Assembly (NCBI RefSeq): GCF_947496725.1
Contig: NZ_CANMDS010000001.1
Span: 1-64,000, forward strand
Origin: an uncultured Dokdonia sp.
GTDB taxonomy: Bacteria; Bacteroidota; Bacteroidia; Flavobacteriales; Flavobacteriaceae
Reading direction: 5' to 3'
DNA length: 64,000 bases
Of the stretch, positions 55,059 to 63,800 are shown piece after piece. Every line of letters starts with the position of its first letter. Position 1 is the stretch's first letter. The position numbers and the translations under genes are program-made. The notes beneath the pieces are model-generated. The model worked only from the letters and a program-made list of their open reading frames with translations, ran no database searches and was not told where the DNA came from.

Positions 55059-56852
55059 TCACTTTATTATTTGATTCTTTTTAAAAGATCTAGGCTTTTT
55101 TAATTTTAGCCTTTGAGTAATTTCTTCATTCTCTTGGCTAATATCTATTGTCCATAAATCATTGTTGTTATTTACAAATATTTCTCCCTGACTATTATTT
55201 GTAATCGTATTATTGTTTAGCGTCATTTGACTTGTGTAAACGCCGTAACTGCCACCAATTATTATTTTATCTCTTCCAGCTAGCTTATTATTTATAAAAC
55301 TCCAACTTCCATTTCCATAAGCATTTACTGTAGTCTCTAAACGTTCGTCAAAAGTGCAGTTTTGGATAGTAATAGTATTATTATCTAATCTAGTTACCTT
55401 GCTACTTGCTGTAAGAGCATTACCTATTGGTTTTATAGAAGGATTAGAATCATCTATAATAAAAGAACAATTATCATAAGCAATGTTATTCTTTATATTA
55501 CCTAATGTTTTCAAATAAGAGTTATTGATTGATTTAATTTTATTTGTTTCTAAATCGTAAGGCAATAAAAATCTACAATTCCTAAAACTTCCATCTACTG
55601 AATTAATTAGATTTTTAACAGATAACGTACTATTAGTTACAGAGAACCGAATAGATCTCACTAAAAAATTTGATGAAACCAAACTATCAACCGTAAGCGA
55701 ACTATATAATGGATTGCCATTATCACTTTCTGTGTAATCTAAAGTTTGAATAATACTGTTCTTAATAGTCACGTGCCGTTCTCTTCCCTTAATCGCAGAC
55801 ATAGACCTAACGGGCTCTATTTGGATATACCGTAAATCTAACTCTTTCATTGTTATACTAGGGCTAAAACAACTGATCTCTAAGTCTCCTCTCTGTCCAT
55901 AATTAATAGCTCCTTTTATGGAGCCGTTAAAATTTCGTTCTGTAATATTCTGAATTATAACATCATTTACTAAGACATTTGATGATGAGAAATTAATACC
56001 TGCGCCTATTTTGTCTATAATTTCTAAGTCTCTCAAAATTATTGCATTAATTTTACTTGACACATTTTTACTAGCCGCCCAAGACCATCCGTGTGCCTGC
56101 TCCCAAGTGTATAATGTAGCAGGACTTTTAGTCAGTGATCTACCATTTTTGTCGATAGAAAAGTTTGATAATTCTATTTCATTAATATTATTGGAATTAT
56201 TTAAGTAGTGATAAAATATCTTAGTATATCTACCTAGACGTTGCGTTTTACCATCTATTTCTCTAAAAATGGTTTTATTCTTACCAGCACCTACTAGTCT
56301 AAAGCTCTGGTTATTTTTATTCATATTAATTCGTAGAGAAGTATTTCCAGTGATGCTATTACGATCACCTATTAGATAAATTCCTCCATCTACATATAGA
56401 GTTTTATCGAGGTTAATAGCCGCATCTATAGCCTTTTGTAGATACTTAATATTATCTGTACCATAACTGCCTAAAACATTTACCACATCTTTGGACGCCT
56501 TATCCGCAATTTTAACCTTATTATTATCAATTACCGAAATTATCGTACTGACTAAATGTTCCGCATTTTTTCCTGCAAATGCGATACTTACAGATTTACC
56601 TATATCTAAATTTGTAAAACTTGCTGTAGGTGAAGATAAGATATCACCTTTTAAAGAAAAATCTGAAAGTTGTAACGCATCCCCTTTGGCTCCGTAATTT
56701 TTAGCCATTATGTACGACTGTGATTTGTCATCATTACCAATTACTGAAATTGGCCTATTATTCCCGACTTTATTCACGTCAACACTCAGTAATTGCGTGT
56801 TTCCACAAGAATTAAAAATTAAACAAAACAAAATTATTATCATTCTAATCAT
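55059..56852 (-). CDS. Beta-helix lipoprotein (pectate-lyase superfamily)
   Basis: 597 residues. The signal peptide ends in the lipobox FNSCGN. AKNYGAKGD at about residue 50 and KYLQKAIDAAINLDKTLYVDGGIYLIG are the start of pectate-lyase-3-type right-handed beta helices. Many short Asn-rich strands follow (IQNCTFDERL, SLTVDSLVSSNF). It may bind or cleave an acidic polysaccharide. The gene is visibly more AT-rich than its neighbours and lacks the palindrome, so recent gain is possible. It is 10 bp after the gluconate permease gene. Confidence 0.82.
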   Translation of the reverse strand: MIRMIIILFCLIFNSCGNTQLLSVDVNKVGNNRPISVIGNDDKSQSYIMAKNYGAKGDALQLSDFSLKGDILSSPTASFTNLDIGKSVSIAFAGKNAEHLVSTIISVIDNNKVKIADKASKDVVNVLGSYGTDNIKYLQKAIDAAINLDKTLYVDGGIYLIGDRNSITGNTSLRINMNKNNQSFRLVGAGKNKTIFREIDGKTQRLGRYTKIFYHYLNNSNNINEIELSNFSIDKNGRSLTKSPATLYTWEQAHGWSWAASKNVSSKINAIILRDLEIIDKIGAGINFSSSNVLVNDVIIQNITERNFNGSIKGAINYGQRGDLEISCFSPSITMKELDLRYIQIEPVRSMSAIKGRERHVTIKNSIIQTLDYTESDNGNPLYSSLTVDSLVSSNFLVRSIRFSVTNSTLSVKNLINSVDGSFRNCRFLLPYDLETNKIKSINNSYLKTLGNIKNNIAYDNCSFIIDDSNPSIKPIGNALTASSKVTRLDNNTITIQNCTFDERLETTVNAYGNGSWSFINNKLAGRDKIIIGGSYGVYTSQMTLNNNTITNNSQGEIFVNNNNDLWTIDISQENEEITQRLKLKKPRSFKKNQIIK

Positions 56853-56862
56853 AAGTAAGGTA

Positions 56863-58209
56863 TTATACTATAAACCAAAGCACTGTAGACACCACAAGCC
56901 CAACTATAGCAATAAGTGAGGTCATTACCGTCCACGACTTAAAGGTTTCTTTTTCTGTAAGGCCAAGGTACTGTTTTACAAGCCAGAAGCCGCTATCATT
57001 TACGTGAGAAAAGATACTCGCACCAGAAGCTATGGCTATTACAAGCACAGCTAGTTGTGGTGCACTAGTCTCAGAGAGACCTAACAGTGGCGCGGTTATA
57101 CCGGCAGCGGTAATCATTGCAACGGTGGCACTCCCTTGTAAAACACGGACAATAGCTGCGACTATAAACCCAAAAATTACAGGAGGAAAGATATCACTGC
57201 TCAAACTTTCTGCTATCATTTTACCGGCTCCAGTATCTATTAATATCTGTTTAAAAGCACCGCCGGCACCCGTAAGTAATATAATAACTCCTGCTGGGTA
57301 CAGTGATTTTGTAGATATATCTAATAATTCACTTTTAGAAAATCCTTTCTTTATTCCTAAAAAGTACCAAGCAACTAGATTTGCAATAATAAGCGCAACA
57401 AATGGGTGTCCCAGAAGATCTGCCCCATATATAAGCCAAGCTGGTAACTCCCCTTCTGCAAATAACGGACTATTAAGTACCGTGTTACATACTATTAAAA
57501 ATATAGGGATTGCTATGATGAGTAATATGGTTCCAGCACTAGGAGCGTTATCTGGGACTTTCATCTCAGAAACCATATCTTCTGGTGTCTCGATATGCAT
57601 TCTTTTTGATAAATACTTTGCAAGCATAGGCCCAGCAATTATAGCAGAAGGTATACCGGCTATAAAACCAAAAATAATTACATAACCTAAATCTGCCTCT
57701 AAAATTTCGGCGACGGCTATGGGGCCAGGCGTAGGTGGTATAAATGTATGTGTGATGGCAAGTCCTGCAAGTAAGGGTATAGCATACAACAGTAATGACT
57801 TCCCTGTTTTCTTTTGTAATGCATAGATGATGGGGATAAGTATAATAAATGCCACATCAAAAAACACAGGTATCGCCACAAAGAAACCTGTAAGCATTAC
57901 TGCCCAAGGAGATTTTTCTACTCCAAACTTATTCAACAAAGATGCTGCGAGCCTTTGAGCACCACCAGAACGTTCTAGTATGGACCCAAATAAAGCCCCT
58001 AGACCTACCACAGTGGCAACAAAACCAAGGGTTCCGCCCATTCCATTCTTTACAGAATCTAGTATAGACGATGGTTGCATTCCAGCAATAACTCCTACGG
58101 CAATACAAGTGATAAGCAATGCAAGGAAGGCTTGCATTTTTAATTTTAAAATAAGAAATAGTAATATTGAGATGCCTATTATAACAGCAAAGAGTAGTTG
58201 GTAATCCAT
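56863..58209 (-). CDS. Gluconate:H+ symporter (GntP family)
   Basis: 448 residues with about 12-14 membrane helices. GNxGGTLGFVATVVGLGALFG-type sequence near residue 55, TFIPPTPGPIAVAEIL and FSHVNDSGFWLVKQYLGL are the conserved GntP signatures. It imports gluconate or a related sugar acid. It lies 3 bp downstream of the gluconokinase gene, which makes gluconate the likely substrate. A long opposite-strand frame inside it is judged spurious. Confidence 0.93.
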   Translation of the reverse strand: MDYQLLFAVIIGISILLFLILKLKMQAFLALLITCIAVGVIAGMQPSSILDSVKNGMGGTLGFVATVVGLGALFGSILERSGGAQRLAASLLNKFGVEKSPWAVMLTGFFVAIPVFFDVAFIILIPIIYALQKKTGKSLLLYAIPLLAGLAITHTFIPPTPGPIAVAEILEADLGYVIIFGFIAGIPSAIIAGPMLAKYLSKRMHIETPEDMVSEMKVPDNAPSAGTILLIIAIPIFLIVCNTVLNSPLFAEGELPAWLIYGADLLGHPFVALIIANLVAWYFLGIKKGFSKSELLDISTKSLYPAGVIILLTGAGGAFKQILIDTGAGKMIAESLSSDIFPPVIFGFIVAAIVRVLQGSATVAMITAAGITAPLLGLSETSAPQLAVLVIAIASGASIFSHVNDSGFWLVKQYLGLTEKETFKSWTVMTSLIAIVGLVVSTVLWFIV

Positions 58210-58212
58210 AAA

Positions 58213-58713
58213 TTATGCTTCTATTTCTTTTAAAATGTCTGTAAGTATTTGATCTGTACTTTGGGCAACAGATACTTTTACGCCGTATGACGGAACTTCA
58301 AGTGTGTCATATTGTGATTGTAATAATGAGGGATTAAAAAAGTGATTTTGCCTTGATGCAAGTCGCTTACTTATAGTCTCAAAACTCGCATCAAGATAGA
58401 CAAAGTTTTGCTTTGCTTTCGCGAAAGCGTTATCACTATACAACCGCTCCCTATACACCTCCTTGAGAGCAGAGCACGCTAGAACTGCACCTTCTGCCTG
58501 TGACCAAGTATTTATTTTAATTGCTAGCACATCCAGCCACGGCCACCTATCACTATCTTGTAAAGGTTTTCCAGAAGCCATTTTATCAATATTTGCTTGT
58601 GGGTGAAAATCGTCGGCATCATAAAATGGTAGGTCTAGAGTCGCCGCAAGCTTTTTACCAATGGTGGTTTTACCACACCCAGAAACGCCCATAACTATAT
58701 ATACTACACTCAT
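58213..58713 (-). CDS. gntK: Gluconokinase
   Basis: 166 residues. The P-loop is GVSGCGKTTIGK, and FYDADDFHPQANIDKMASGKPLQDSDRWPWL is the gluconokinase signature. It phosphorylates gluconate to 6-phosphogluconate, the next step after import by GntP. A palindrome copy encodes NAFAKAK. Compared from memory with E. coli GntK, this loop is a few residues longer here, which would fit an insertion. TAATG overlaps the DUF72 stop. Confidence 0.93.
   Translation of the reverse strand: MSVVYIVMGVSGCGKTTIGKKLAATLDLPFYDADDFHPQANIDKMASGKPLQDSDRWPWLDVLAIKINTWSQAEGAVLACSALKEVYRERLYSDNAFAKAKQNFVYLDASFETISKRLASRQNHFFNPSLLQSQYDTLEVPSYGVKVSVAQSTDQILTDILKEIEA
58415..58429. repeat. Palindrome copy (15 of 16 bp)
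   Basis: GCTTTCGCGAAAGCG lies inside gntK, encoding AFAKA. Confidence 0.9.
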
Positions 58714-59615
58714 TAAAAAAGGGTATTTGTCGTACTACTTGCACTTTGTGGTACGCGTAGATTAATCCCTAATGCAGGGTTGAGTCGCTCTATAAAATAG
58801 GCAGATAGTAAGGTGGACTCTTGCTCGATGTTTTGATGTATAAAAAAATGAATTTTACGTAAGCCAAGACTCACCCAGTACGTAAGCCGCTCTACCCAGG
58901 CATCTAGTCGTGCATAATCACTAGGATGGTTTGCCCCTACATAACGTATAAAGGCTTCTCCATTTGTTAATCTCATATGCATAATATCACGCCTTCCAGC
59001 AGTGTCTACCAGAACATTTGCCATATTATGCTCTTCTAGAAGGGAATATAATCGCTCTGCAGTATCTGGGTTATTAAACCAGTCTGTATGCCTAAACTCT
59101 AACGCGATGGGAAGCGCTTCTGGCCAGTGGTTTACAAAATTATCTACACGGTCAAAATCTTTGGGTTGAAAGTTATTGTGCATCTGTAAGAACACGGTAC
59201 CTAGCTTTTCTTTGAGCATCGCCACGTGATCTACATACTCTGGGATAAAATCTTGAGCATCTATAAGTCTTTTACGGTGACTTATCATATTTGTGATTTT
59301 CGGGAAGAATTTAAATCCCTCTGGCGCTTTATTATACCACTTTTCAAATTGCTCTTTTGGGAACAGCCTGTAAAATGTAGCGTTGAGCTCTATACTATTA
59401 AACTGCTTTGCATAATACGAAAGTTCGTCTTTAGTTCCTCTGGGGTAAAAACCTTTGAGCTCTGCTTTATTCCATTTTGCACAACCTACATAGACTTCTA
59501 GATTTTTGTTTTGCGCTTTCGCGAAAGCGTCCTCAATCACACCTCTAGTTGCAGGGTGATCTGGAGGTAAGGTGAAATCAATTAACTCTGGTTGCTCTAC
59601 TGCGCCAAATTTCAT
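58713..59615 (-). CDS. DUF72 (YecE-like) TIM-barrel protein
   Basis: 300 residues. YVGCAKWNKAELKGFYPRG, FNSIELNATFYR and FKFFPKITNMISH are the DUF72 pattern, and LEFRHTDWFN and MRLTNGEAFIRYVG occur later. The fold is a TIM barrel of unknown activity. It heads the leftward gluconate operon, coupled to gntK by TAATG. A palindrome copy encodes DAFAKAQ near residues 28-34. Confidence 0.9.
   Translation of the reverse strand: MKFGAVEQPELIDFTLPPDHPATRGVIEDAFAKAQNKNLEVYVGCAKWNKAELKGFYPRGTKDELSYYAKQFNSIELNATFYRLFPKEQFEKWYNKAPEGFKFFPKITNMISHRKRLIDAQDFIPEYVDHVAMLKEKLGTVFLQMHNNFQPKDFDRVDNFVNHWPEALPIALEFRHTDWFNNPDTAERLYSLLEEHNMANVLVDTAGRRDIMHMRLTNGEAFIRYVGANHPSDYARLDAWVERLTYWVSLGLRKIHFFIHQNIEQESTLLSAYFIERLNPALGINLRVPQSASSTTNTLF
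59514..59529. repeat. Palindrome copy (complete)
   Basis: CGCTTTCGCGAAAGCG lies inside the DUF72 gene, encoding AFAKA. Confidence 0.9.
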
Positions 59616-59791
59616 ACTCTTAAATCTTTATAATATGTTCTTCACAATGATTAAAAATTTATCATATCTAAAGAACTACGGGTTTAAAGATAACGTAAGT
59701 ACACAAAAGATGATATTTTATTAAATAACTTGTAACATTATCCCGTCTTAATAGTCTTATGTGCAAACAAGAATCATTAACACAACATCAT

Positions 59792-60547
59792 ATGAAAACT
59801 ATCAAATTATTACTAGTTGCCGTAATTGTAAGCTTCACAACAATGGCACAGGCACAAACAGCCGAAGAAATCATTGCAAACTATTTTGAAAACACAGGCG
59901 GGATGGATGCCTGGAATTCTCTGGAAGCTCTAAAATTTGAAGGAGCGATAAAAGTTCAAGGTATGGAATTACCGATGACTATGATACAAACTAAAGCTGG
60001 AAAGCAGTTATCTGTTGCAGAGTTTCAAGGTATGAAGTTTTACCAAGGCGTTTTTGATGGAGAAACAATGTGGGGTACAAACCAGATGACAATGGCTGCT
60101 GAAAAGAGTGATGCGGAGACTACTGCAAATGCAAAGCTAGAGATGAATGACTTTGGTGATCCATTTTTAAACTATGCAGATAAAGGGTATACTGTAGAAC
60201 TTTTAGGTAACGAGACTATTGAAGGGACAGAAACTTATAAAATAAAACTTACAAAAGAACCTACAATGGTAGATGGTGCAGAAGTACCTACCGTAGCATA
60301 CTATTATTTTGATATGGACAACTTTGTACCTATTGTAATAGAACAAGATCTAGTTTCTGGTCCTGGTAAAGGAATGACAGGACAGACTAAGTTAAGTGAC
60401 TATCAAGAAGCTGGCGGAATATATTTTCCTTTCTCTATTGTAGCTGGTGCAAAAGGGCAACCTGGTGGACAAGAGATTGTAATTAAATCTGTTGAAATTA
60501 ATCCCGAAGTATCTGATGAGATGTTTGCTTTTCCAGAAGGAAAATAA
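59792..60547 (+). CDS. Secreted lipoprotein-sorting-like protein
   Basis: 251 residues from the ATG at 59792, the start of a clear signal peptide ending in AQAQ. The mature protein begins TAEEIIANYFENTGGMDAW and has alternating beta strands ending KSVEINPEVSDEMFAFP, the layout of LolA-like/outer membrane lipoprotein-sorting proteins. It probably binds a lipid or hydrophobic ligand in the periplasm. It is followed by its own terminator. Confidence 0.87.
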   Translation: MKTIKLLLVAVIVSFTTMAQAQTAEEIIANYFENTGGMDAWNSLEALKFEGAIKVQGMELPMTMIQTKAGKQLSVAEFQGMKFYQGVFDGETMWGTNQMTMAAEKSDAETTANAKLEMNDFGDPFLNYADKGYTVELLGNETIEGTETYKIKLTKEPTMVDGAEVPTVAYYYFDMDNFVPIVIEQDLVSGPGKGMTGQTKLSDYQEAGGIYFPFSIVAGAKGQPGGQEIVIKSVEINPEVSDEMFAFPEGK

Positions 60548-60563
60548 AAAACACATATAACAT

Positions 60564-60592
60564 AATCCCCAAGACTACTTGGGGATTTTTTT
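60564..60592 (+). terminator. Terminator of the LolA-like gene
   Basis: AATCCCCAAG and CTTGGGGATT form a stem with a 5-nt loop (ACTA region), followed by TTTTT. Confidence 0.88.
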
Positions 60593-60632
60593 AGCGCATA
60601 TTTTAAGAAAATATCAATCCAAACCAACCCAT

Positions 60633-63600
60633 ATGAAAACTAAACACATCCTCCTAGGTCTATGTATTGCTGCACTAAGCATACCTACCCAGGCACAAGA
60701 AATTGCCCTCAAGGGTAAAGAACTCTTTGGCGACATTACCGCTAGACAGATAGGACCCGCGCTTATGTCTGGTCGTATTATAGATATGGAAGTTCACCCT
60801 ACTAATGCTCAAATAATATACACCGGTACCGCAGGTGGTGGTGTATGGAAATCTCAAGATGGAGGTGCTAGCTACGCTCCTATTTTTGATGATCAAATAC
60901 AATCTATAGGTCAAGTGGCTATAGACCCTACAGATCCAGATCAAACGGTATGGGTAGGTACAGGAGAAATATGGACTCGTAACTCAGTCTCTGTAGGAGA
61001 TGGATTATACCGTACAAAAGATGGGGGTAGCAACTGGCAAAAAATACCAGGTTTTGATAACAGTGAGCGCATCTCTGGCATTGAGATAGATCCTAATGAT
61101 GGAAATACAGTGTATGTAGGTGTAATGGGTGCTTTATGGAGCGATAGTGATGATCGTGGTGTTTACAAAACAACAGATGGCGGTAAGACTTGGGAAAAAG
61201 TTCTTTACATAAATAATACTACAGGTGTTGCAGATCTTATTATGGATCCTAGCAACTCAAACATACTCTATGCATCTATGTGGGAGTTTAGACGTACGGC
61301 TTGGGATTTTAACTCTGGCGGTGTTAACTCTGGCCTGCATAAATCTACAGATGGAGGTAAGACCTGGAAAAAAATACACAATGGTTTTCCAGAAGGTAAA
61401 TTGGGACGCATAGGCGTTGCTGTATCACCTAGTGAGCCTAGCATTGTTTATGCTGTAATCGAGTCAGAACAAGAAAAAGATAAAGGATTATACAGATCTG
61501 AAGATGGCGGAGCAAACTGGAAACGTACTAATGGAGACTTCTCACTTACTGTGCGCCCGTTTTACTTTTCAAGAATAGTAGTAGATCCAAAAAATCCTGA
61601 TGTAGTAGTAAAAGGTGGTCTTAGTGGTTCAATATCTCGTGATGGTGGTAATACCTTTAAACCTCTGGGCAATATGCACTCAGACATACACGATATTGTT
61701 TTTGACATAAACAATTCTGATATGATGCACGTGGGTACAGATGGTGGCGTATATCGCTCTTGGAATGGTGGTACAACAATGGAAATAGTATCTAACCTTC
61801 CTTTATCTCAATTTTATCACATCTCTGTAGATAATGCAGAGCCTTATAATATTTACGGTGGTTTACAAGACAATGGTTCTTGGTACGGTCCATCTTCTTC
61901 TCCAGGTGGGATTGAAGCTAGAGACTGGACACGTGTAGGCGTAGGTGATGGTTTTAGAGTACTACCCCACCCTACCAAGGACATCTTATATTCTGAGATG
62001 CAAGGTGCAGATAATGTGTGGCGTTATGATATGAAGCGTAACTACACAAAAAATGTAAAACCACTACCAGCAAAGGGAAGCGCAGATCTACGCTTTAACT
62101 GGAACCCTCCTATGGCAACAAGTACACACCAGCCAGATCGCTTTTATATGGGGAGCCAGTTCTTGCACGTGAGTGAAGATATGGGTGACACCTGGAAGGT
62201 AATCTCTCCAGATCTTACCACAAACGACCCAAAGAAACAAGAAAAAAACTCTGGCGGACTCTCTGCAGATAACTCGGGAGCAGAAACACACACCACGATA
62301 TTTACCATTGCAGAATCACCTATAAATGAAAAAGTTATATGGGTAGGTACAGATGATGGTAATGTGCAAATAACACGCGACGGTGGTGCAAACTGGACTA
62401 ATGTAGTTGCAAATGTACCAGGCCTACCGGCAAATACTTGGGTATACCACATAGAAGCTTCTGTACACGGTGCCGGAAGTGCATATGCAGTTTTTGAAGG
62501 ACACGCAAGAGGTGATATGAAACCTTATGTGTATAAAACCACAGATTATGGTAAAAGCTGGAAAAGTATCACAACAGATGATATTACAATGTTTGCCCGC
62601 AACATTCAAGAAGATTATGAAAATGAAAATTTACTCTTTTTGGGAGCAGAAAACGGTCTATATATTACTGTAGATGGAGGTCTTAATTGGTCAAAATTTA
62701 CAAATAACTTTCCAGCAACCGCTGTTCACTTTCTTGATTTACAAAAACAGACTAATGACCTTGTTGCTGGTACTCACGGGCGTGGTGTTATTATCATAGA
62801 TGATATAAGTATCTTAAGAGATATAAAGCCAGAAATACTAGACAAGAATGTACACTTTTTTGATACTAAGCCAGGTACAATGGTAGAAGAAGGCGGTTTT
62901 GGCGGCGGAAGCACAGAACTAGAGTTTGTAGGCCCTAACCCTGGAAATGCTCTCAAAATCAAATACTATCTAAAGAAGAGACACACCTTTGGTAAAATGA
63001 CGCTTGCCATACAAGATATGGAGGGCAATGAGATAACAACGCTTGCGCCAGGTAAATCAAAAGGAATAAACATTGTCTCTTGGAACTATGCAAGCAAGTC
63101 ACCTAAGCTTGCCGCGGCAAAGACATTTGCCTTTGGAGGGTTTACTCCAGTAAGAGTACAAGCAGGAATGTATAAAGCGGTCCTTAAAAAAGGTAAGGAC
63201 ACGTATGAAACAACCTTTGAAGTAAAGAATGACCCAAAATCATTTATTACAGCACCAGAAAGAAAGGAGCAATATAAAACTTCAAAACAACTTTTTGATA
63301 TTCAAGAAGACCTAGCCTATATGGTGTATCAAACTAACTTGATGGTAAACAGTGCTCAAGATGCCATAGAGGCAAATGCAAAAGCAACAAAGGTTGCACA
63401 ACCACTCATAGATGATCTCAATGAGCTTAAAAACACACTCGTAGTTACAACGGGTGATAACTACGTAGGTACTGCCCCACCACAACTTAGAGAAAAGCTA
63501 AGCACACTGTACAGTGATGTTGCTTCAAACTATGAGGCACCTAGTGCTGCTCAAAAGGAGAATATAAACTTACTACTAGAACGATTTAATACTGCAAAAG

Positions 63601-63719
63601 CAGACTTTGAAAAGATTAAATCAAAACGCCTAGTGAAGTTTGAAAAATACTTAGAAAAGCAAGAAATGAAGCCTATTACCTTTGATACTAAAGAAGTCTT
63701 TTTGGATAGCAAAGAGTAA
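60633..63719 (+). CDS. Secreted BNR/VPS10-like beta-propeller protein
   Basis: 1028 residues from the ATG at 60633; an 18-residue upstream extension overlaps the terminator and was rejected. The signal peptide ends in PTQAQE. At least seven Asp-box (BNR) motifs occur, such as TKDGGSNW, TTDGGKTW, SEDGGANW and TVDGGLNW, typical of sortilin/VPS10-like double propellers (about 30-740). A beta domain and a helical C-terminal part follow (about 800-1028). No CHU_C or other type IX tail was seen. It may be a periplasmic or outer-membrane glycan- or peptide-binding protein. Confidence 0.88.
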   Translation: MKTKHILLGLCIAALSIPTQAQEIALKGKELFGDITARQIGPALMSGRIIDMEVHPTNAQIIYTGTAGGGVWKSQDGGASYAPIFDDQIQSIGQVAIDPTDPDQTVWVGTGEIWTRNSVSVGDGLYRTKDGGSNWQKIPGFDNSERISGIEIDPNDGNTVYVGVMGALWSDSDDRGVYKTTDGGKTWEKVLYINNTTGVADLIMDPSNSNILYASMWEFRRTAWDFNSGGVNSGLHKSTDGGKTWKKIHNGFPEGKLGRIGVAVSPSEPSIVYAVIESEQEKDKGLYRSEDGGANWKRTNGDFSLTVRPFYFSRIVVDPKNPDVVVKGGLSGSISRDGGNTFKPLGNMHSDIHDIVFDINNSDMMHVGTDGGVYRSWNGGTTMEIVSNLPLSQFYHISVDNAEPYNIYGGLQDNGSWYGPSSSPGGIEARDWTRVGVGDGFRVLPHPTKDILYSEMQGADNVWRYDMKRNYTKNVKPLPAKGSADLRFNWNPPMATSTHQPDRFYMGSQFLHVSEDMGDTWKVISPDLTTNDPKKQEKNSGGLSADNSGAETHTTIFTIAESPINEKVIWVGTDDGNVQITRDGGANWTNVVANVPGLPANTWVYHIEASVHGAGSAYAVFEGHARGDMKPYVYKTTDYGKSWKSITTDDITMFARNIQEDYENENLLFLGAENGLYITVDGGLNWSKFTNNFPATAVHFLDLQKQTNDLVAGTHGRGVIIIDDISILRDIKPEILDKNVHFFDTKPGTMVEEGGFGGGSTELEFVGPNPGNALKIKYYLKKRHTFGKMTLAIQDMEGNEITTLAPGKSKGINIVSWNYASKSPKLAAAKTFAFGGFTPVRVQAGMYKAVLKKGKDTYETTFEVKNDPKSFITAPERKEQYKTSKQLFDIQEDLAYMVYQTNLMVNSAQDAIEANAKATKVAQPLIDDLNELKNTLVVTTGDNYVGTAPPQLREKLSTLYSDVASNYEAPSAAQKENINLLLERFNTAKADFEKIKSKRLVKFEKYLEKQEMKPITFDTKEVFLDSKE

Positions 63720-63734
63720 ACAATAATCACTCTT

Positions 63735-63773
63735 AAAAAATCCCGATGTGCAACTGCATATCGGGATTTTTTA
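63735..63773. terminator. Bidirectional terminator
   Basis: AAAAAATCCCGAT and ATCGGGATTTTTT form a 13-bp stem with a 12-nt loop. A and T runs on both sides suit both the propeller gene and the convergent aldehyde dehydrogenase gene. Confidence 0.9.
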
Positions 63774-63779
63774 TTTTTA

Positions 63780-63795
63780 CGCTTTCGCGAAAGCG
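63780..63795. repeat. Palindrome copy (complete)
   Basis: CGCTTTCGCGAAAGCG lies 5 bp beyond the aldehyde dehydrogenase stop codon, next to but separate from the terminator. Confidence 0.9.
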
Positions 63796-63800
63796 GATAC

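Noticed and set aside
55059-56852. Beta-helix gene as a phage tail-spike
   Set aside because: It has a lipobox signal peptide and no phage genes nearby.
57032-57685. 217-codon plus-strand frame inside the gluconate permease gene
   Set aside because: It is antisense to conserved GntP motifs and its translation matches nothing I know.
4381-63795. The iterated palindrome as a Rho-independent terminator
   Set aside because: Most copies are inside genes, T-runs do not follow, and separate normal terminators exist next to several copies (purB, aldehyde dehydrogenase).
4381-63795. The iterated palindrome as a CRISPR repeat or parS site
   Set aside because: Copies are kilobases apart with no regular spacers or cas genes. 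The sequence is not the known parS consensus TGTTTCACGTGAAACA, and parS sites are few and near the origin.
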